A stretch of 64,000 nt of DNA, from the NCBI GenBank assembly GCA_963752915.1, contig CAVVZZ010000011.1:248001-312000 (forward strand), written 5' to 3'. The position numbers were made by a program, and so were the translations under genes. This stretch comes from DATJPR01 sp963752915 (GTDB taxonomy: Bacteria > Bacteroidota > Ignavibacteria > UBA10030 > UBA6906). The notes below the pieces were generated by a model that searched no databases, was not told the origin of the DNA, and saw only the letters and a list, made by a program, of their open reading frames with translations. The number at the start of each line of letters is the position of its first letter. Positions within the stretch are counted from its first letter, which is position 1. This document shows positions 48,143-59,842 of the stretch, piece after piece.

Positions 48143-49186
48143 ATGCGCAAACGGTTTCTCCTCGCCATTGGATTTTTCCTACTCACCGTCGCGCTCGTTT
48201 TTTCGAGCTGCAAGAAGAGCGACGGCTCGCCCACCGGACCTGAAAGTGTGGTCACGGAACTCAAAGCGAACGGGACGCTTTCTCCGGTTTCAAGGACTCA
48301 AGTTCAGGGAACAGTATTCGTGACAGATCAGAATGGTGCTTCCATTACCGGTCTCGCCACATCGAATTTTTCTGCACGGTTGTACTACGGAACAGGGATC
48401 TCCAAGGTCACCGCGGACTCGTTGACGGGTGCGGTCGTTGTGCAGCCGGTTTCGCAGAGCGGACGGAAGGTTGCCGTGTCGATGACGATGGACTATAGCG
48501 GAAGCATGTTCGTCGGTCCGTATGATACCGTTACGTACCAGTATACTCGCATCACCAGCATGCAGGAAGGTGTCAAGGCGTTTGTCAACGCCATGACTGC
48601 GGGGGATGTCGCAGAGGTCATAAAGTTCGGAACCGCCGTGGACTTCGTATTTCCGTTCACGACCTCGAAACCGGCGCTGCTCATTGCAGCGGACAGTCTA
48701 TCGTTCGATCGCGGCAATACGGCTCTGTATTCTTCGATCTACAAGGGCCTGCAGGACGCGAGTGCCCAATCTGCTTCGACGTACGCGCGCGCCGTTGTCG
48801 CGTTCACTGACGGCGGCGAAAACAACTCGGGCGTAACGCGTGACGATATTTTCTCTCTTGCCGCCGCGTCCAAAATTCCGGTGTACACCGTCGGGCTGAT
48901 CGATTCGATTGATCATTCGACGCCTCCGGGACTGAATAGCTACGAGGAAATGGATCTTGTGCAGATCGCCGACACGACAGGGGGCCTGTACTACTACGCT
49001 CCAAACCCGGCGCAATTGGCGCAGGTCTATCAACTCATCAGCGGAGCACTCTCAAATGCCTCGCAGGTGACCATCACCTGGCCGACGTCGGGGCTGCCCG
49101 CCGCTGGAACGATCGTGCGGGTTATCGTTACGGTGACGTATAACGGAATCACGACCCAGGTCGTCAAGTCGTTCACGATGCTGTAA
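48143..49186 (+). CDS. Lipoprotein with von Willebrand factor A domain
   Basis: 347 residues. A lipoprotein signal ends in the lipobox VFSSC (Cys ~23). An N-terminal beta-rich region (~40-105) precedes the VWA domain, whose MIDAS is DYSGSM (DxSxS) with a conserved FTDGGENNSG further on. The C-terminal ~50 residues are beta-rich (TITWPTSGLPAAG, VRVIVTVTYNGITTQ). Probably a divalent-metal-dependent adhesion or scaffolding protein on the membrane. It ends in a terminator and is monocistronic. Confidence 0.85.
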   Translation: MRKRFLLAIGFFLLTVALVFSSCKKSDGSPTGPESVVTELKANGTLSPVSRTQVQGTVFVTDQNGASITGLATSNFSARLYYGTGISKVTADSLTGAVVVQPVSQSGRKVAVSMTMDYSGSMFVGPYDTVTYQYTRITSMQEGVKAFVNAMTAGDVAEVIKFGTAVDFVFPFTTSKPALLIAADSLSFDRGNTALYSSIYKGLQDASAQSASTYARAVVAFTDGGENNSGVTRDDIFSLAAASKIPVYTVGLIDSIDHSTPPGLNSYEEMDLVQIADTTGGLYYYAPNPAQLAQVYQLISGALSNASQVTITWPTSGLPAAGTIVRVIVTVTYNGITTQVVKSFTML

Positions 49187-49210
49187 GAGCTCAGGGGCAA
49201 TTCTGATCGT

Positions 49211-49247
49211 GGCGCCTGCACGCGGATGCGTGTGGGCGCCTTTTTTT
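49211..49247 (+). terminator. Rho-independent terminator after the VWA lipoprotein
   Basis: GGCGCC and GGCGCC arms plus an inner GCACGC/GCGTG stem around GGAT, followed by seven T. It lies 25 bases past the stop. Confidence 0.88.
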
Positions 49248-50141
49248 GTATATTGAGTCCCGCAATTTTTCGTCCCCGCCTGACGGAAGGCTGTGCGTCG
49301 AAATCCAGGAAGGAAGATTCTATGAAGCGCGGTGCCGTACTCTGGGTCGTGGCATTTATCATAACGTTGGCGTCGGCGATCTACCAGCGTGTTACCGGGC
49401 CGACGTACCCCTCGCGCGGGACCGTTGCGATTGGATCAGCCCTGGTGGAGTACAAACTGCCGCGGAGTTTTGAAACGACCGGGGATGCGCCGGTAGAGGT
49501 CGCGGTCGCTGACACCGGTGTCCACGGGAGGCTGGAATGGAAACGCTACAATACGCCGGACGCGTGGACGGTGGTCGCCATGGAGTCGAACAACGGTGTG
49601 CTTGCGGCGCGCCTTCCCCGTCAACCGGCGGCGGGTAAACTCGAGTATAGGGTTGTACTTACATCCTCCGACACCGCGACGGTCGTGCCGAACGAAGGGG
49701 GAGTCGTGCTCCGGTACAAAGGTGATGTGCCCGCTGCCATCCTGATTATCCACGTCCTCGCGATGTTTTCCGGCATGCTGCTATCAACGAGAGCGGGGCT
49801 CGAGTATTTCAATCCTGCACCGCGGTTCCGGCCGCTGATTCTGTGGACGATCGCATTGCTCGGGGCAGGGGGGATCGTCCTTGGACCCATCGTGCAGAAA
49901 TATGCCTTCGATGCCTACTGGACCGGTTGGCCGTTTGGCCATGATCTCACCGACAACAAAACCATCGCAGCCCTCCTGTGCTGGGTGGTCGCACTCTATG
50001 CGGTCCGGAAGGGTCCACACGCGAAACGCTGGGCCATCGGTGCTGCAATCGTGACGTTCGCCGTGTTTATGATCCCCCACAGCATGCTGGGGTCCGAACT
50101 CGACTACAACGCCATGGATCGCCAGGCCGACCAGCGGGTTA

Positions 50142-52629
<2,488 letters not shown>

Positions 52630-52655
52630 GAGAGTCCTTTGTTCTTTGAATTTCG

Positions 52656-54653
52656 TCAACGGACAATTGTTACGGAAAGGAGGGTATCGCCTACCCGGAG
52701 TCTGTCGACAACGTCCATACCGTGGACGACTTTACCGAAGACCGTATATCGTCCATCCAGATGAGGCTGCGGACTGTGCGTAATAAAGAACTGCGATCCC
52801 TCCGTGTCTCTGCCGGCACTTGCCAGGCCGAGCGAGCCGGTTTCGAATCGCAACGATGAAATCTCGGTTCGGAGGGAGAACCCGGGACCTCCCCAACCGT
52901 CTCCGCGAGGATCGCCGCCCTGGACGACGAAGTTCGGCACCACCCTGTGGAACTGGATCGGCCTGGTCGACGAGCTTTCAAAAAAGCCACCCTCCGCGAG
53001 CGCAACAAAATTCGCGACGGTAAACGGCGCGGCTGTTGTGTAGAGCTCCGCACGGATGGCTCCTTCGGAGGTCAGCAACGTCGCGAGGACGGTGTCCGAT
53101 ACCGCGAAGACGTTTTCTGGCTGCACGGGCTCGACAACGGGGATTGCCGGAACGGCCGCGCTTGAGTCGCCGAGGATGTGCAGCAGTCCGACAAGCGCCT
53201 GAGCGCTCTCAATGTCCTCTGGCATTTTTTGTTTTCCCAGTGTCTGCCTGAGAACGAGGATATTGGCACGGTCCCGAAGAGCCGGAGCGGAGAGCAGATC
53301 GGACGCCGCTGCAACAAGAGCCACATCGCTGGTCTGCATTGCGTCCAGGCAAATCGATCGTGCGGCATCTCTCTCGGTGGGAGAGAGGGTGTCACGCAGT
53401 TTGATCCACTCGCCAAGGCCGTCGAGGACTGCCGCAAGAGTCCGCACTTGCAGCGTCCGGAGGGAATCTCCCGGCACGATACTCCATTGTTTCCAATAGT
53501 CGACCAGCAGCGGAAAGGCCGCTGTCGAGCCCGTTCGACCGAGGGCCCCGAGCGCGTCGGGGAGCACAGAGGTTCGACTGTTGCACATTCCTGCGAGAAG
53601 CGGGATCGCCTTCTCGCGTTTGATACGGGCCAAAAGATAAAGGACGGGAGCGCGCAGGCCGGCATCTGGAAGTTTCTGAAGTCCGGCGACCGAGTCGAGC
53701 CAGGTCACGATCGTGGGGAATTCACCCTGACCCAGCCGGGCCACCAACGAGCGGGCGGATTCGAGAGAGGTTACCAGAGCGACTGCGACATGGGGGTTGA
53801 TGTCCGCAAGCGGGTGGGAAAGATCATGCAGAACGGGGACGGCATTCGTGTCGGGCCACTGTACGAGCGCCCTTGCTGCATTGACGCGGACCCGCCAATC
53901 GCTGTCGGTCAGAAGCCGTTCGATCACACCCAGGGCAGGGGGGAAGTCGCGGAGTTTTCCGGCAAGTACTGCGAGATTCATGCGGACATACGGGTCGCGG
54001 TTCCCCGCGAGCAATTCCATCGGGCGGAAGCTGGTCCGGACCTCGGTTCGGTCACCTGCACGCTGTAAAGCATAGACGGCTTCCCAGGGTGTGTGCGATG
54101 CGTTCGAGCACGCACGGAGCAGAGTGTGTTCGGAAGACGTCGTGAGGATTCCCCTGATTGCGAATCGCGCGATGCCCAGGAGCAGGCTGCGCAACGATCG
54201 TGCGGGTGTCCGGGAAAATCGTTTCGCCAGAACGTTGAGGAGCACCGTGTCGCCGAATTTTCCGCATTCCTCGACCAGCCGATCATTCGCTGGCCCGCGA
54301 TCCAGGCACTCTATGATCTTTGTCTGAATCTCCGCACGACGCTTCGTACCTATCAGCGGAACGATCTGTCCGAGCGCGAGCGCAGCTGTTTCACGGACGG
54401 TCCTCTGTGGGGAGTGCAGCAAGGAAATCAGCTCGACGACGACGGAAGTATCCTGGAGGTTTGCGGCAGCGAGTGCCGACTGTGCCACAACGCGCGGGTC
54501 ATTCGAGTGGAAGTGCCTTACCAGGAACGAAGACGCCGGAGCCCGGAGGTCTTGCAGCACAAGGAGGGAATCGACTGCGGGCGAATGCCTGCCGGACGGA
54601 GCAGCAAAAGCCACACAGGCACCCAAGCAGAGGACGACGAGTCTCACGATCAT
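52656..54653 (-). CDS. Exported HEAT-repeat protein fused to a cyclophilin-type peptidyl-prolyl isomerase
   Basis: 665 residues. A signal peptide (VRLVVLCLGACVAFAAP) is followed by ~450 residues of HEAT-like repeats (VRETAALALGQ, VRVNAARALVQWPDT and similar). A C-terminal cyclophilin domain (~510-665) has TSEGAIRAELYTTAAPFTVANFVAL, FHRVVPNFVVQGGDPRG with the catalytic Arg, GSQFFITHS and HLDGRYTVFGKVV. It presumably folds envelope or secreted proteins in the periplasm, with the repeats as a client or partner platform. The next gene downstream starts 27 bases after its stop, so the two probably form one unit. Confidence 0.87.
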   Translation of the reverse strand: MIVRLVVLCLGACVAFAAPSGRHSPAVDSLLVLQDLRAPASSFLVRHFHSNDPRVVAQSALAAANLQDTSVVVELISLLHSPQRTVRETAALALGQIVPLIGTKRRAEIQTKIIECLDRGPANDRLVEECGKFGDTVLLNVLAKRFSRTPARSLRSLLLGIARFAIRGILTTSSEHTLLRACSNASHTPWEAVYALQRAGDRTEVRTSFRPMELLAGNRDPYVRMNLAVLAGKLRDFPPALGVIERLLTDSDWRVRVNAARALVQWPDTNAVPVLHDLSHPLADINPHVAVALVTSLESARSLVARLGQGEFPTIVTWLDSVAGLQKLPDAGLRAPVLYLLARIKREKAIPLLAGMCNSRTSVLPDALGALGRTGSTAAFPLLVDYWKQWSIVPGDSLRTLQVRTLAAVLDGLGEWIKLRDTLSPTERDAARSICLDAMQTSDVALVAAASDLLSAPALRDRANILVLRQTLGKQKMPEDIESAQALVGLLHILGDSSAAVPAIPVVEPVQPENVFAVSDTVLATLLTSEGAIRAELYTTAAPFTVANFVALAEGGFFESSSTRPIQFHRVVPNFVVQGGDPRGDGWGGPGFSLRTEISSLRFETGSLGLASAGRDTEGSQFFITHSPQPHLDGRYTVFGKVVHGMDVVDRLRVGDTLLSVTIVR

Positions 54654-54820
54654 AGGTTGCGGTGGACGAACTCACTGCACCCCAACATACGCAAACACTG
54701 TCGTCCTTGCAAGGAAGGCGGGAGCAGGGAAGAACCCTCATGAGTTTGAACTCTACCCCCTTTTTTATATCTTTCCTTATTTGGCAGGGGATCACCAATT
54801 CTCACCTCGGAGACCTTTCT

Positions 54821-56587
54821 TTGGCAACCTTTGCAAAGCGCACGCATACCTGTGGCGAACTTCGTATTGACGATATCGGGAAAACAGTGACACTCAACGG
54901 GTGGGTCGACACCCGTCGCGACCTCGGTGGCGTGATTTTCATCGATCTGCGCGACCGGTACGGGCGATCCCAGGTGGTGTTCAATCCGCAAAACGAAGCG
55001 ACGTCGCATGAGCTTGCCAAGGCCCTCCGCAATGAATACGTCATCAGCGTGACGGGGAGAGTGGAAACACGGCCGGAAGGGACGGCGAACTCCTCGCTTG
55101 AAACCGGGGAAATCGACGTGATGGCGACCGCATTGACCATCCTGAACAAGTCTGAGACACCTCCGTTTCCGATAGAGGATGAGATCGAAACCGGAGAGGA
55201 CACGAGACTGAAGTATCGCTACCTCGACCTGCGGCGGCCGATCCTCCAGAAAAATCTGATGACCCGCCACAAGATGTATCATATCGTCCATCATTTTTTT
55301 GACGAGCAGAATTTCATCGAGGTCGAAACACCGGTCCTGATGAAGAGCACGCCGGAAGGGGCACGCGATTATCTCGTCCCGAGCCGGATCCATCGCGGAA
55401 AATTCTATGCGCTCCCGCAATCGCCGCAAACATATAAGCAAATCCTGATGGTGTCGGGGATGGATCGCTATGTGCAGATCGTGAAATGCTTCCGCGACGA
55501 GGATCTGCGGGCGGATCGCCAACCGGAGTTTACACAGATTGACGTGGAAATGTCCTTCATTGATGAATCGGACATCCAACGATTGACAGAAGGATTGATC
55601 CAGAGAATGTTTCGGGAGATCAAGGGTGTCGACATTCATCTCCCGTTTCCCCGCCTCACCTACAAAGAGGCAATGGAATCGTACGGCAGCGACAAACCGG
55701 ACACCCGGTTCGGGATGAAATTGCAGTGCCTCAACGCCCTTGTGCGGGATTGCGGCTTCAAAGTGTTCTCGGACACCGTGAAAAAAGGCGGCGTAGTGTC
55801 GGGCTTCGTCGTCCCGGGTGGAGCCTCGTTCACACGCAATCAGATGGATAACCTTGTGGACTACACGCGAAGCCTTGGTGCGGCCGGCCTGGCATACATC
55901 AAGTGGACCGACGAGGGACCGGAAAGTGCGATTGAGAAATTCCTCGGGAAGCCGCTTGTCGAAACGTTGTGTGAGAAAATGGGCGCGCGTCAGAGCGATC
56001 TCATGCTGTTTGTTGCCGACACCTGGGCAAAGGCGTACCCCATCCTCGGCACGCTTCGACTCGAAATGGCGCGCCGGCTGGAGCTTCTCCAGGAAGAAAA
56101 GTTCAATCTCCTCTGGGTGACGGAATTTCCGATGTTCGAGTGGAGCGCTGAAGAGAAACGCTTTGTCGCAATGCATCACCCGTTCACCGCGCCCCTTCCT
56201 GACGATGTCGGACTGTTGGAAACCGAGCCGGGGAAAGCCCGTGCGCGGGCGTATGACCTGGTGTTGAACGGCAATGAAATCGCGGGAGGAAGTATCCGGA
56301 TCCATGAATCGGATCTTCAGTCGAAGGTCTTCAGTCTCCTCGGCATCGGTGCCGAAGAGGCAAACCGGAAATTCGGGTTTCTCCTCGAAGCCTTTCGGTA
56401 CGGCGCGCCACCCCATGGAGGGATCGCCTTCGGATTCGATCGGATCGCCATGCTCTTGACGCAGAGCAAATCGATCCGCGAAGTCATCGCGTTCCCGAAG
56501 ACGGCAAGTGCCGTGTCGCTCATGGATGAGGCGCCGGGCGACGTGGATGAAAAACAGCTGAGGGAATTGCATCTCAGAATCGTGTGA
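54821..56587 (+). CDS. aspS: Aspartyl-tRNA synthetase
   Basis: 588 residues, as long as E. coli AspRS (590). The N-terminal anticodon OB-fold (CGELRIDDIGKTVTLNGWVDTRRDLGGVIFIDLRDRYG) precedes the class II core: motif 2 FRDEDLRADRQPEFTQIDVEMSF, the GAD insertion, and motif 3 GIAFGFDRIAMLL. A TTG at 54821 is chosen as start because CGGAGA lies 8 bases upstream and the length fits. An in-frame ATG at 54740 would add 27 unusual residues. Confidence 0.94.
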   Translation: MATFAKRTHTCGELRIDDIGKTVTLNGWVDTRRDLGGVIFIDLRDRYGRSQVVFNPQNEATSHELAKALRNEYVISVTGRVETRPEGTANSSLETGEIDVMATALTILNKSETPPFPIEDEIETGEDTRLKYRYLDLRRPILQKNLMTRHKMYHIVHHFFDEQNFIEVETPVLMKSTPEGARDYLVPSRIHRGKFYALPQSPQTYKQILMVSGMDRYVQIVKCFRDEDLRADRQPEFTQIDVEMSFIDESDIQRLTEGLIQRMFREIKGVDIHLPFPRLTYKEAMESYGSDKPDTRFGMKLQCLNALVRDCGFKVFSDTVKKGGVVSGFVVPGGASFTRNQMDNLVDYTRSLGAAGLAYIKWTDEGPESAIEKFLGKPLVETLCEKMGARQSDLMLFVADTWAKAYPILGTLRLEMARRLELLQEEKFNLLWVTEFPMFEWSAEEKRFVAMHHPFTAPLPDDVGLLETEPGKARARAYDLVLNGNEIAGGSIRIHESDLQSKVFSLLGIGAEEANRKFGFLLEAFRYGAPPHGGIAFGFDRIAMLLTQSKSIREVIAFPKTASAVSLMDEAPGDVDEKQLRELHLRIV

Positions 56588-56940
56588 AGAATGCATGCGT
56601 ACAGCTTCGAGCGTCCGTGGTGCCGTTGGATTTTGTCTTCGGACAGGCACGGCTCGGGCTGCCCCTTCTTGAGGAGCATGCGAACCCCGACGGCCCGCAC
56701 CATTCAAACCGGACTTCATGGCCGTTCTCCGAGGAGGATTCTTGTGGTATCTAAGAAATAGTCCGGTTGTCCTCGAATTTGCTGTGGGAAAAGTCCTTCT
56801 CGTTCAGCGGCATTATTCCGCAGGGGGTGGAGGATTTCTCCAATCGGGGGCAACCCTCCCGCCGGAGAAATTGGTTCTGCGAAAGGAAGATGTCGATCTC
56901 CTATCGTTCGGCATTGGCATAAGCCTCTAGTCTGGTACCC
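56588..56940. other. Region between aspS and the AtuA-like gene, with one doubtful small frame
   Basis: A 70-codon frame at 56718-56930 (VVLEFAVGKVLLVQRHYSAGG) has codon use like its neighbours but no recognised family; it starts 30 bases before a GAGGAGG site that does not serve it. I treat it as unproven. Nothing else is visible. Confidence 0.35.
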
Positions 56941-58332
56941 GTGAAATCAACCATACGCATTGCAAGCGGACAAGGCTTCTGGGGCGACCTTCTGACTGCC
57001 CCCGTCGACCAGGTCAGAAAAGGGCCGATCGATTATCTTGTCCTGGACTACCTAGCGGAAGTCACAATGTCGATCCTCCAGAAACAACGGAGGAAAGATG
57101 CTTCGCTTGGCTATGCGAGAGACTTCATCCCCCTGGTCGAAGAGATCCTTCCTGATATCCTCGGGAAAGGAATCCGGGTCGTAACGAACGGCGGTGGCGT
57201 CAATCCCGAGGGGTGTGCCAGGACGATCCTGGACCTTGCCGGCCGGGGCGGCGGAAAGGGGATGAAGGTGGGCGTTGTCACCGGAGATGACATCCTTGAC
57301 CGACTGGACGAATTTCTCGAGAAGGGAATCCCTCTCGCTCACATGGACACGGGTGAACCCCTCGCGTCCGTAAGAGAACGCGTCATCAGTGCGAATGTGT
57401 ACTTCGGCGCGGGACCCATTGCTGAGGCTCTCACGAAGGGGGCTAGGATCGTCGTGACGGGCCGAACGACAGACACAGGTCTCACGCTAGCGCCGATGAT
57501 TGCTGAATTCGGTTGGAGCCCCACCGATTGGGACAGGATGGCTGCAGGAACGATTGCCGGGCACATTCTAGAGTGCGGCGGACAGGCGAGTGGAGGGAAC
57601 TTCGGCGGCGATTGGAGGTCTATCCCAGACCTGGCCCATATAGGGTTTCCGATCGCGGAAGCAATGCCCGACGGGACGTTTGTGGTGACCAAACATGCAG
57701 GGACGGGTGGACGTATTTCGAGGGAAACGGTTTCGGAACAGCTCCTGTATGAGATCGGCGACCCCCGAACCTACATCACGCCGGATTGCATCGCCGATTT
57801 TACATCGATCAGGCTCGAAGAACTGGAAGCTAACCGCTTGCGGGTCTTTGGTATAACCGGCCGTCCTTCGACAGAATACTATAAAGTGTCGCTCGCCTAC
57901 TCCGATGGATTTACAGCGTTTGGGACATTGACTTTTGCGTGGCCCGATGCTCTGGAGAAGGCCCGTGTTGCGGACGAAGTTCTCAGAATTCGCCTGCACG
58001 ATCTCGGCCTCCGTTTTGACGAAATCAGGACTGAATACCAGGGATACGATGCCTGCCATGGCCCCCTTTCCACACCCATTGACGACCCGAACGAAGTTGT
58101 CCTAAGGGTAGGAGTGCGTGGGAAGGATTATCGGTCAGTGGAACGGTTCGGCAAGGAAATCGCACCGCTTATTCTTACAGGCCCTCCCTCCGTCACCGGT
58201 TTTGCCGGTGGGAGGCCAAAGCCAAGCGAGGTTGTCGCCTATTGGCCGGCACTGGTACCGAAGAGTGCGGTCAGCCCACGAGTGCAGGTTCTGGTGGCGG
58301 GAACAGAATCGGGAGGAGGGGTGAAGGCATGA
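56941..58332 (+). CDS. AtuA-like (DUF1446) protein
   Basis: 463 residues from a GTG start. Seen are the family N-terminus RIASGQGFWGDLLTAP, TNGGGVNPEGCA, ARIVVTGRTTDTGLTLAP, ILECGGQASGGNFGGDW and HAGTGGRISRETVSEQLLYEIG. The family is named for acyclic-terpene (citronellol) utilisation in Pseudomonas, but its chemistry is not established and it occurs in many organisms without that pathway. The C-terminal ferredoxin-like domain of full-length AtuA is encoded by the overlapping next gene (ATGA at 58329). Confidence 0.85.
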   Translation: MKSTIRIASGQGFWGDLLTAPVDQVRKGPIDYLVLDYLAEVTMSILQKQRRKDASLGYARDFIPLVEEILPDILGKGIRVVTNGGGVNPEGCARTILDLAGRGGGKGMKVGVVTGDDILDRLDEFLEKGIPLAHMDTGEPLASVRERVISANVYFGAGPIAEALTKGARIVVTGRTTDTGLTLAPMIAEFGWSPTDWDRMAAGTIAGHILECGGQASGGNFGGDWRSIPDLAHIGFPIAEAMPDGTFVVTKHAGTGGRISRETVSEQLLYEIGDPRTYITPDCIADFTSIRLEELEANRLRVFGITGRPSTEYYKVSLAYSDGFTAFGTLTFAWPDALEKARVADEVLRIRLHDLGLRFDEIRTEYQGYDACHGPLSTPIDDPNEVVLRVGVRGKDYRSVERFGKEIAPLILTGPPSVTGFAGGRPKPSEVVAYWPALVPKSAVSPRVQVLVAGTESGGGVKA

Positions 58333-58694
58333 TCGTTCAGCTCCGTCAAATCGCTCATGCGCGCTCCGGCGACAAAGGAGACACCGCAAACGTCGGAGTG
58401 ATTGCATTGAAGGAAGACTGGTATTCTCTTCTCGATAGGTATCTTACGCCGGAGCGCGTGAAGAGACACTTCCAGGGGATCGCCCAGGGGGATGTGGAGC
58501 GATTTGATCTCCCGAACCTCTGGGCGCTGAACTTCCTGCTGCACAACGCGCTCGGTGGAGGGGGGACGGTGTCGTTGAAGCTTGACGCACAGGGGAAAAC
58601 CCTTGCGAGTGCCATGCTTCGGATGACGATCGATGTCGAAGAGAAGGACGCTGTAAGGCTTCACCTCCCCGGATATCATCCCGGAAAATCATAA
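58329..58694 (+). CDS. AtuA C-terminal ferredoxin-like domain as a separate protein
   Basis: 121 residues: QLRQIAHARSGDKGDTANVGVIA, YLTPERVKRHFQG and NFLLHNALGGGGTVSLKLDAQGKTL are the AtuA-associated domain motifs. It starts within the stop of the previous gene, so the two polypeptides should be made in equal amounts and act as one complex. Confidence 0.85.
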   Translation: MIVQLRQIAHARSGDKGDTANVGVIALKEDWYSLLDRYLTPERVKRHFQGIAQGDVERFDLPNLWALNFLLHNALGGGGTVSLKLDAQGKTLASAMLRMTIDVEEKDAVRLHLPGYHPGKS

Positions 58695-58728
58695 CCAGGA
58701 TTTTGCTCACATAAGGACAGTGCAGAAC

Positions 58729-59839
58729 ATGTTTGAAGAACTAAAAGATACGATCGCGAACCTCGAAACGCGTCTCAATGCCCTTCGGGGGTATCTTTGA
58801 CGTCGATGCGAAGGAGGCGGAGATTGCCAGTCTTCAACGAAGGACTGAGGCATCGGATTTCTGGAATGACAATCTCGGCGCGCAGAAGGTCATGCAGCAA
58901 ATCAGCACTCAGCGGGAATGGGTGGATGCCTGGAATACCCTCCGAAAAGGGCTGACTGACGCCCAGGGGTTGATTGAGCTTGCCGCGGAGTCGAACGATG
59001 CCTCGTTCGGAGAAGAGATTCAAAAAGAGCTTACAACGATCGACAAGGGGCTCGGCGATCTCGAATTCCGGAACATGCTTAGCGGAGAAGATGACGAACG
59101 GAACGCGCTCCTGACGATCCACGCAGGAGCGGGTGGCACGGAAGCTCAGGATTGGGGAGAGATGCTTCTTCGCATGTATATGCGCTGGTGCGAGCAGAAG
59201 GGCTATAAAGTTTCGCTGGCCGACCGTCTGGATGGGGACGGTGCAGGCATTAAGAGCGCCACAGTCGAAGTGACGGGAAAATTCGCCTACGGGTATCTCA
59301 AGGCCGAAAACGGTGTCCACCGCCTCGTTCGCATTTCCCCGTTCGACGCGAACGCGCGACGGCACACCTCGTTCGCCTCCGTCTTTGTGTACCCCGAAGT
59401 CGAAGACGATGTCGAGATCGAGGTCAATCCCGCCGACCTGAAGATCGATACCTACCGATCAGGCGGAAAGGGCGGCCAGAATGTCAACAAAGTGGAGACA
59501 GCTGTCCGGATCACCCACGTCCCATCGGGGATCATCGTCGCGTGTCAACAAGAACGATCGCAATTCCAGAACCGCGAGCGGGCGATCAAGATGTTGAAAT
59601 CGCAACTTTACCAGAGGAAGAAGGAAGAAGAAGAGGCCCGGCTAAGCGCCATTGAGAGCACGAAGAAGAAGATTGAATGGGGAAGTCAGATTCGATCATA
59701 CGTGTTCCAACCATACAATCTTGTGAAAGACCACCGGACGGACATCGAAACGAGCAACGTTCAGGCGGTGATGGACGGCGATCTGGATCAGTTCATCAAG
59801 GGGTATCTTCTCGAGTTCGGCGGAAAACGGACCTCCTAA
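58729..59839 (+). CDS. prfB: Peptide chain release factor 2, with programmed +1 frameshift
   Basis: Recognises UGA and UAA stops. The first 23 codons (58729-58797) end CGG GGG TAT CTT and meet an in-frame TGA at 58798-58800. Translation continues in +1 as GAC GTC GAT (58799-59839). The G-rich CGGGGG at 58786-58791 is the internal Shine-Dalgarno-like element that drives the shift. The body shows HAGAGGTEAQDW (the GGQ-domain region begins here), the catalytic GGQ as SGGKGGQNVNKVE, and an SPF-type stop-codon reader region (VRISPFDANARRHTS). Total 369 residues. Confidence 0.97.
58786..58801 (+). promoter_or_regulatory. prfB programmed +1 frameshift site
   Basis: CGGGGG, TAT, CTT, TGA, C: the classical RF2 autoregulatory slip site. 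When RF2 is scarce, ribosomes pause at TGA and slip from CTT to TTT, entering the +1 frame; when RF2 is plentiful they terminate. The sequence differs from the E. coli site only at the first base of the SD-like run. Confidence 0.96.
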
Positions 59840-59842
59840 GAA

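Noticed and set aside
56588..56940. Short frames between aspS and the AtuA-like gene, including 56718-56930
   Set aside because: Kept only as doubtful: no ribosome site in the right place and no family.
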